Origin: G020354085 sp964629975
GTDB taxonomy: Bacteria > Pseudomonadota > Gammaproteobacteria > Acidiferrobacterales > Sulfurifustaceae
Direction of reading: 5' to 3'
NCBI GenBank assembly: GCA_964629975.1
Contig: CAZVUN010000143.1
Coordinates: 1 to 7,230, forward strand
DNA: 7,230 nt
A program made the translations under genes and the position numbers. The notes beneath the pieces were generated by a model. It had not been told where the DNA came from. It saw only the letters and a program-made list of their open reading frames with translations, and did no database searches. Positions 1-5,500 of the stretch are shown here, piece after piece; within the stretch, counting starts at the first letter, position 1; each line of letters opens with the position of its first letter.

Positions 1-2
1 GC

Positions 3-560
3 CGCGGCCAGCCGATCCTGTGGTGGTCACCGGACCCGCGCATGGTGCTCTATCCCGAAAAGCTCGTGGTTGCCCGCAGTCTGCGCAAGCGGCTGCGCGC
101 GCAGCACTACCGCATCACGCTCGACACCGACTTCCGCGCGGTCATGACCGCCTGCGGCGAGCCGCGCCCGGGGCAGGCCGATACCTGGATCACCCCGGAG
201 ATGATCGCGGCCTACACGCAGCTGCACACACTGGGTTACGCGCACTCGGTCGAGGCCTGGCGCGGCACGGAGCTGGTTGGCGGGCTGTATGGCGTGGCGC
301 TGGGTGCGATGTTCTTCGGCGAGTCGATGTTCGCGCGCGCCAGCGACGCCTCCAAGGTCGCCTTCGTGCACCTGGTGCGGCAGCTCGCCGCCTGGGGCTT
401 CACGCTCATCGACTGCCAGGTCACGACCGCGCACCTCGCGCGCTTCGGCGCCGAGGAGATTGCGCGCCGCGAGTTCCTGCGGCAACTGCAGGCGGCGCTG
501 CAACAGCCCGACCGGCGCGGCGTGTGGCGCTTCGATCCGCAATTCACGGTCAACGTCTGA
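3..560 (+). CDS. aat: Leucyl/phenylalanyl-tRNA--protein transferase, 5'-truncated by window edge
   Basis: Cytoplasmic enzyme of the bacterial N-end rule pathway. It transfers Leu or Phe from the charged tRNA to the N-terminal Arg or Lys of a protein, marking it for ClpS/ClpAP degradation. The frame is open from base 3, so the true start lies upstream; the ATG at 42 is internal. The 185 visible residues match the Aat family: PILWWSPDPR at the left edge, then DTWITPEM, the LGYAHSVE-W segment followed by LVGGLYGV-LG, the hallmark FFGESMF, and LIDCQV near the end. About 50 N-terminal residues should be missing compared with the roughly 230-residue E. coli protein. The usual partner genes (ate, infA, clpA) are not in the window. 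The stop codon (558-560) lies inside the end of the convergent LysR gene, so no intergenic terminator exists here. Identification is secure. Confidence 0.96.
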   Translation, partial: RGQPILWWSPDPRMVLYPEKLVVARSLRKRLRAQHYRITLDTDFRAVMTACGEPRPGQADTWITPEMIAAYTQLHTLGYAHSVEAWRGTELVGGLYGVALGAMFFGESMFARASDASKVAFVHLVRQLAAWGFTLIDCQVTTAHLARFGAEEIARREFLRQLQAALQQPDRRGVWRFDPQFTVNV

Positions 561-1539
561 CCCCCCGCCGGTCGCGGCGCATGCGCTTGCGCACCGCGGC
601 GGCATCGGACTGCGCCGCCGCGGCCTGCCCCGCGTAGGCTGCCTCGAGGATCTCGATGAAGCGCTTGGCCTGTGGCGACAGGAACTTGTTCTTGCGATAC
701 ACCACGCCGTAGCTGCGCCGCGGGAAGTACTGGCCGAGCGGGATGCGCGCGCAGCGCTCCTCGCCGCTCAGGCACACGTCGGTCACGATCGAGATGCCGA
801 GACCGAGCTCGACGTACTTCTTGATCACTTCCCAGCCGCCGGCCTCGAGCGTCACGTGGTACGGCACGTTGTGCCGGCGGAAGGTGAAGTCGACGGTCGC
901 CCAGGTGCTCAGGTGGCGCGGCGGCAGAATCAGACCATAGGGGCTGATGTCCTCGAGCGTGACCGTGCGCTTGCGCGCGAGCGGATGATCGCGCGGCGTG
1001 ATCAGCGTCGGGTCGAAGCTCACGAACGGCCGGTACACCACGTCGTCCGGCACCTCGAGCATGGAACCGACCGCGAGGTCGGCGCTGTCGGCGCGCAGCA
1101 TCGCCATGCCGTCGCGCCCGGTGACGTTGAGCAGCTTGAGGCGCACGCCCGGGTAGGTGACGGCAAACTGCTTCACCGGCGCCGGCAGGATATACAGGAT
1201 GGTCGACTCGCCGGCCGCGATGTTGAGCTCGCCGCCCTCGATGCGCCCCTGGTGGGCAAGGAAGGTCTCGTGCAGCCGGTCGATGCCATCGACCAGCGGA
1301 TGGGCGAGCTGGTAGAGCAAATCGCCCTCGGGCGTGAGCTTGATCTGCGGGCCGCGCCGTTCGAACAGGGTCGTGGCGAGCTCGCGCTCGAGCGCCTGGA
1401 TCTGCAGCGACACCGACGGCTGGCTCAGGAACAGCGCCTCGGCCGCGGCCGACACGCTGCCCGCGCGCGCCGCGTGACAGAAGGCGCGCAATTGCTTGAG
1501 GCGATTCTGCTTGTAGTAAAGGGTCGCGCGCGTCGCCAT
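550..1539 (-). CDS. LysR-type transcriptional regulator
   Basis: A DNA-binding regulator of 329 residues, typical LysR length. An N-terminal winged helix-turn-helix spans about residues 14-73, with the family signature AGSVSAAAEALFLSQPSVS followed by LQIQALERELATTLFERRG. A two-lobed substrate-binding domain follows (about 100-305), containing GELNIAAGES, VGSMLEVPDDVVYRP and LGLGISIVTD. I chose ATG at 1537-1539 because it is preceded by GGGCGGA five bases upstream and gives the normal distance to the helix-turn-helix. A TTG 39 bases further upstream (1576-1578) is open but would run through the promoter-like region. The gene diverges from the RnfB-like/PFOR operon across a 129-base region with a palindrome. 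Members of this family commonly regulate the divergent operon and themselves, so that is the inferred role. The second lobe vaguely recalls the CysB/CbbR groups, but the effector cannot be named. The Arg/Ala-rich tail overlaps the aat stop. Confidence 0.93.
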   Translation of the reverse strand: MATRATLYYKQNRLKQLRAFCHAARAGSVSAAAEALFLSQPSVSLQIQALERELATTLFERRGPQIKLTPEGDLLYQLAHPLVDGIDRLHETFLAHQGRIEGGELNIAAGESTILYILPAPVKQFAVTYPGVRLKLLNVTGRDGMAMLRADSADLAVGSMLEVPDDVVYRPFVSFDPTLITPRDHPLARKRTVTLEDISPYGLILPPRHLSTWATVDFTFRRHNVPYHVTLEAGGWEVIKKYVELGLGISIVTDVCLSGEERCARIPLGQYFPRRSYGVVYRKNKFLSPQAKRFIEILEAAYAGQAAAAQSDAAAVRKRMRRDRRGVRR

Positions 1540-1544
1540 CGGCG

Positions 1545-1551
1545 TCCGCCC
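1545..1551 (-). promoter_or_regulatory. Ribosome-binding site of the LysR gene
   Basis: On the minus strand the sequence reads GGGCGGA, then CGCCG, then ATG. This modest Shine-Dalgarno match at five-base spacing supports ATG at 1539 over the upstream TTG at 1578. Confidence 0.5.
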
Positions 1552-1568
1552 TAGTATTGGCTGAGGCA

Positions 1569-1596
1569 ATAGTAACAATTGAAATAATTAGTTCAA
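1569..1596 (-). promoter_or_regulatory. Candidate sigma-70 promoter for the LysR gene
   Basis: On the minus strand, TTGAAC (plus coordinates 1591-1596) as -35 and TACTAT (1569-1574) as -10 are separated by 16 bases. Each hexamer matches the consensus at about four of six positions. They sit in the only AT-rich stretch of the window, at a sensible distance from the ATG at 1539. The -35 overlaps the right arm of the palindrome, so binding there would be expected to affect the regulator's own transcription. Prediction only. Confidence 0.4.
1579..1596. promoter_or_regulatory. 18-base near-perfect palindrome, candidate operator
   Basis: The sequence TTGAAATAATTAGTTCAA is an inverted repeat matching at 16 of 18 positions. 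TTGAA and TTCAA arms flank a central perfect TAATTA, all sharing one centre (between 1587 and 1588); only the A1584/G1591 pair breaks symmetry. It lies between the divergent LysR and RnfB-like genes and overlaps candidate -35 elements in both directions, as expected for an operator used for autoregulation and control of the divergent operon. Its even-length symmetry does not fit the classic T-N11-A LysR box exactly, so the binder could be the LysR protein or another factor. Confidence 0.55.
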
Positions 1597-1620
1597 CAAA
1601 TACTGGCGAATCCGTAGACT
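1592..1620 (+). promoter_or_regulatory. Candidate sigma-70 promoter for the RnfB-like/PFOR operon
   Basis: TTCAAC (1592-1597) and TAGACT (1615-1620) are separated by 17 bases, giving a weak -35 and a moderate -10 match. The start of transcription would fall near 1627, leaving a leader of about 40 bases before the ATG at 1669. The poor -35, overlapped by the palindrome, fits a promoter that needs an activator, as many LysR-controlled promoters do. Prediction only. Confidence 0.35.
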
Positions 1621-1625
1621 GATGC

Positions 1626-1645
1626 GCAGTGGGGGTTTCCCCTGC
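1626..1645 (+). other. Small stem-loop in the leader of the RnfB-like gene
   Basis: The GCAG and GGG segments on the left (1626-1629 and 1631-1633) pair with CCCCTGC on the right (1639-1645). This makes a seven-pair GC-rich stem with one bulged T (1630) and a GGTTT loop. It begins close to the predicted transcription start and ends 11 bases before the Shine-Dalgarno site, so it could stabilise the 5' end of the message or act as a weak translational element. No U-run follows, so it is not a terminator. Confidence 0.3.
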
Positions 1646-1656
1646 AGTCCGATCGC

Positions 1657-1661
1657 GGAGG
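1657..1661 (+). promoter_or_regulatory. Ribosome-binding site of the RnfB-like gene
   Basis: A perfect GGAGG lies seven bases before the ATG at 1669-1671. It fixes that start codon, which also places the membrane anchor at the very N-terminus as in RnfB. Confidence 0.8.
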
Positions 1662-1668
1662 CGGGACC

Positions 1669-2553
1669 ATGACCGGGCTCGGCAACATCGCACTGGCCGG
1701 CTTGTTCTTAGGGGGCTTGGGCACGGCCCTGGCCGGCGTGCTGGCTGTGGCCAGCCGCCGGCTCTACGTCTACGAAGACCCGCGCATCGACGAGCTCGAG
1801 CAGATGCTGCCGCGCACCAATTGCGGGGCATGCGGTACGGCCGGCTGCCGCGCCTTCGCCGAGCGGCTGGTGGCACACACCATCACCCCGGCCGAATGCA
1901 CCGTCGCGAGCGCCGAGGAACGCGCGGCGATCGCCGAGTTCCTGGGGGTGGCGGTGGGCGAGGCGGAAAAGCGCGTCGCGCGCCTCGCCTGCGCCGGGGG
2001 CACGCACGTCGCCTGGAATCGCGCCCACTACGCCGGCCTTGCCACCTGCCGCGCCGCGGCACTGGTCGGGGGCGGCGGCAAGGGCTGCGTTTGGGGCTGT
2101 CTGGGCCTGGGCGACTGCGAAGCGGTGTGCGACTACGACGCCATCCACATGGATGCCCACGGCCTGCCGGTCGTGAGCGACGCCAACTGCACGGCCTGCA
2201 ACGACTGCGTGGAGGTCTGCCCCAAGCACCTCTTCTCCATCCATCCGGTCAGCCACCGCCTGTGGGTGGCGTGCGCCAACCAGGACGCGACGGAGGCGGC
2301 GCGCGCGGTGTGCGAAGTGGTGTGCGACGGCTGCGGGCGCTGCGCCGCCGACGCACCCGAAGGTCTGATCGAGATCAAGAACAATCTCGCGGTCATTGAT
2401 TACGCTAACAACCGGCTGGCGACACGGACCGCGATCGAGCGTTGCCCCACCGGCGCCATCGTCTGGCTGGACGAGGAGCGCGGGGCGATCAAGGGCGCGG
2501 CGGCGCGCAAGATCCTGCACAAGGAGGCGCTGCCGGTGCGGGAGCGGATCTGA
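1669..2553 (+). CDS. RnfB-like membrane-anchored polyferredoxin
   Basis: A 294-residue electron carrier of the RnfB family, expected on the cytoplasmic face of the inner membrane. Residues about 5-29 form one membrane segment ending in ASRRLYVYEDPRIDELEQMLP, very like the start of E. coli RsxB/RnfB. The four-cysteine Fe-S domain follows: C52, C55, C60, C77 (NCGACGTAGC). A dicluster ferredoxin domain has C140, C144, C150, C154 and C174, C177, C180, C184. A last ferredoxin-like unit keeps C219, C222, C225 and C259 but has A229 where a fourth cysteine is usual, and lacks the first three cysteines of its second motif, so it should hold one cluster. Total prediction: four [4Fe-4S] clusters. It is longer than proteobacterial RnfB (about 190 residues) and resembles the long form of anaerobes. 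No other rnf gene is visible. It lies 39 bases upstream of the oxidoreductase gene in an apparent operon, so it probably exchanges electrons with that enzyme (inference). Confidence 0.9.
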   Translation: MTGLGNIALAGLFLGGLGTALAGVLAVASRRLYVYEDPRIDELEQMLPRTNCGACGTAGCRAFAERLVAHTITPAECTVASAEERAAIAEFLGVAVGEAEKRVARLACAGGTHVAWNRAHYAGLATCRAAALVGGGGKGCVWGCLGLGDCEAVCDYDAIHMDAHGLPVVSDANCTACNDCVEVCPKHLFSIHPVSHRLWVACANQDATEAARAVCEVVCDGCGRCAADAPEGLIEIKNNLAVIDYANNRLATRTAIERCPTGAIVWLDEERGAIKGAAARKILHKEALPVRERI

Positions 2554-2580
2554 GGCGAGAGGCAGCCAAGGCATTGAAGC

Positions 2581-2586
2581 GAGGTG
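2581..2586 (+). promoter_or_regulatory. Ribosome-binding site of the PFOR-type gene
   Basis: GAGGTG lies six bases before the ATG at 2593-2595, in the 39-base gap after the RnfB-like stop codon. I see no promoter or terminator in that gap, which supports co-transcription. Confidence 0.75.
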
Positions 2587-2592
2587 ATCGAA

Positions 2593-5500
2593 ATGACGGC
2601 GCGCGAACACATCTTCCCCTACCCCGGCACGCGCAGCGCGATGGACGGCAACACCGCCGTCATCATGTGCGAGCGCGAGGCGAGCGACGCCGCCGGCGCC
2701 TACCCGATCACGCCCTCGACGCAGATGGGCGAGTACTGGGCCGAGGAAAAGGCGCGCGGGCACCTGAACGTCTCCGGCCGCCCGCTCATCTTCATCGAGC
2801 CCGAGTCGGAGCACGCGGCCGCGGCGGTGACCGCGGGCCTGTCGATGGCCGGCCTGCGCGCGGTGAACTTCTCCTCGGCGCAGGGTGTCGCCTTCATGCA
2901 CGAGTCGCTGTACGCCGCGGCCGGCAAGCGCCTGCCGTACGTGCTCAACATGGGCTGCCGCGCCATCACCAAGGCCACGCTCAACGTGCACTGCGCCCAC
3001 GACGACTACCACTGCGTCGACGACACCGGTTTCATCCAGGTGATGGCCAAGAACGCGCAGGAGGCGGCCGATCTCAACCTCATCACGCGCAAGACCGCCG
3101 AGCTCGCGCTCACGCCCGCGATCGTGGCGCAGGACGGCTTCCTCACCACCCACCTGATCGAGACGCTGCAGGTGCCGGAGCGCGAGCTGATCCGGACATT
3201 CCTCGGCAAGCCCGACGACATCATCGACACGCCCACCCCCGCGCAGAGGCTTATCTACGGCGACAAGCGCCGGCGCGTGCCGATGCTGTGGGACGTGGAC
3301 GATCCGGTGCTGTCGGGCGCGGTGCAGAACCAGGATTCCTACATGCAGGCGGTGGCGGCGCAGCGGCCGTACTTCTACGACCATGTCGAGGAGCTCGCCG
3401 ATCGCTGCATGGACGAGTTCTACGCCCTCACCGGGCGGCGTTACCGGCGCGTCAACACCTACCGCGCCGAGGATGCCCACTACCTGATCCTCGGCATGGG
3501 TTCGATGGTCCCGAGCGCCGAGGCGGTGGCCGATTACCTGCGCGCCACGCGCAAGCTCAAGATCGGCGTCGTGAACATCACCATGTACCGCCCCTTCCCG
3601 GGAGACCTGCTCGGCCACGTGCTCAAGGGCAAGAAGGGCGTCGTGGTGCTGGAGCGCACCGACCAACCGCTCGCCGAGGACCTGCCGCTGATGCGTGAGG
3701 TGCGCGCCACCGTCAGCAAGTGCCTGGAGAACGGAGCCGTCGCAAGAGGTGAAGGCCTGCCCTACGCCAACTATGCGACGTTCACGGGGGGCGACATGCC
3801 GCGGCTGTATTCCGGCTGCTTCGGTCTGGGCTCGCGCGACCTGCAGCCGGAGGGCCTCATCGCCGCGGTCGAGAACATGCTGCCGGACGGCCGGCAACGC
3901 AAGTTCTTCTATCTGTCGATCGACTTCGTGCACGCCACGGCGGACTCGCCCAAGCAGGAGATCTGGCAGCAGCAGCTGCGCGACGCCTATCCGCGCATCC
4001 AGGAGCTCGCCCTGCACGGCAGCGAGAACCCGAACCTCATGCCGAAGGGCTGCATCACCGTGCGCTTTCACTCGGTCGGCGGCTGGGGCGCGATGACCAC
4101 GGGCAAGAACCTGGCGATGACGCTGTTCGACCTGCTCGACTACCACATCAAGGCCAACCCCAAGTACGGCTCGGAGAAGAAGGGCCAGCCGACCACTTAT
4201 TACCTGTCGGCCGCCCCCGAGCCGATCCGCGTCAACAGCGAGTACGTGTACGTCGACGTGGTGCTGTCGCCCGACCCGAACGTGTTCGACCGGGCCAACC
4301 CGCTGCAGGGCCTGCACAAGGGCGGGGTGTTCATCATCCAGAGCAGCCTGGACGATGCACCGGCGGTGTGGGCGAGCTTCCCGGAGTGGGCGCAGCGCTA
4401 CATCGTCGACAATGCCATCCGCGTGTTCTATGTCGATGCCTTCAAGATCGCGCGCGCCGAGGCGAGCGACCCGGAACTGCAGTTCCGCATGCAGGGCATC
4501 GCCTTCCAGGGCGCGTTCTTCAAGGCCTCGGGCGTGATGCAGCAGGCCGGGCTCACCGAGGAGAGGCTGTTCGCCGCCATCAAGACGCAGCTCGAGCACA
4601 AGTTCGGCGCCAAGGGCAGCCGCGTGGTCGAGGACAACCTGCGCGTCGTGCACCGCGGCTACGCCGAGGTGCGCGAGATCACCGACAAGGTCGTCACCCG
4701 GCAGGCCGCACCGCCGCTGCGCCAGGAGGTCAGCCTGCCGATCATGCTGAAGGCCATGCCGGTGAGCGAGGACCGGCGCACCGACATCCACCGCTTCTGG
4801 GAGCAGACCGGCCGCTTCTACGCCGGCGGTGGCGGCAGCGACAACCTGGCCGATCCGTTCGCGGCCACGAGCCTGATCCCGGCCTCGACCGGCCTGTTCC
4901 GCGACATGACGCAGGTGCGCTTCGAGTACCCGAAGTGGCTGCCGGAGAAGTGCACCGCCTGCGGCGACTGCTACACCGTGTGCCCGGACAGCGCCATCCC
5001 CGGCCTGGTCAACTCGCTCACCGAGGTGCTCGACACCACGCTGCGGCGCGTGGAGCGCAGCCAGCCGACGCGCCACCTGCGGCGCGCCGTGCGCAGCATC
5101 GAGAAGAAGTGGCGCGCCGCGCTCGATGCGGCGGGCGAGCACGCCAACGTGCGCGCCGCCCTCGATCAGGCGATCGAGGCGACCGCCGCCGAGACCCTCC
5201 TCGAGGTCGAGGCCAAGGAACACTTCCAGCAGGAGCTGGCGCGCTTTCGCGCCGCCCTGGGCGAGTTCCAGTTCGCGGTCACCAAGCCGTACTACACGGT
5301 CAGGGAAAAGCGCGCCAAGGGCTCGGGTGGCCTGTTCTCGATCACGGTCAATCCGTACACCTGCAAGGGCTGCATGGAGTGCGTGACCGTGTGCGAGGAC
5401 CAGGCACTGGTGGCGGTGCCGCAGACTCCCTCCGACGTGGAGCAGCTGCGCGAGGAGTGGAACTACTGGCTCGACCTGCCGAGCACCGCGCCGGAATACA

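Noticed and set aside
42..44. ATG as the aat start
   Set aside because: The frame upstream (from base 3) encodes the conserved PILWWSPDPR segment of Aat, so this Met is internal and the gene begins outside the window.
277..1554. Plus-strand open frame opposite the LysR gene
   Set aside because: It is a shadow of the LysR coding sequence, with low-complexity Arg/Ala/Glu translation and no recognisable motif.
1576..1578. TTG as the LysR start, giving 13 more residues
   Set aside because: It lies in the AT-rich promoter region, overlaps the candidate -10 and palindrome zone, and the downstream ATG has a ribosome-binding site and standard family spacing.
1605..1618. Possible sigma-54 promoter (GG-N10-GC)
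   Set aside because: The GG at 1605-1606 is followed after ten bases by GA, not GC, and no TGGC...TGC element is present.
236..1876. Long minus-strand open frame across aat, the LysR gene and the start of the RnfB-like gene
   Set aside because: It is Arg/Ala-rich, resembles no family, and is out of frame with the clear LysR protein on the same strand. It is a shadow frame of GC-rich coding DNA.
2554..2592. Possible terminator or promoter between the RnfB-like and oxidoreductase genes
   Set aside because: The 39-base gap has a Shine-Dalgarno site but no stable hairpin with a T-run and no convincing -35/-10 pair.
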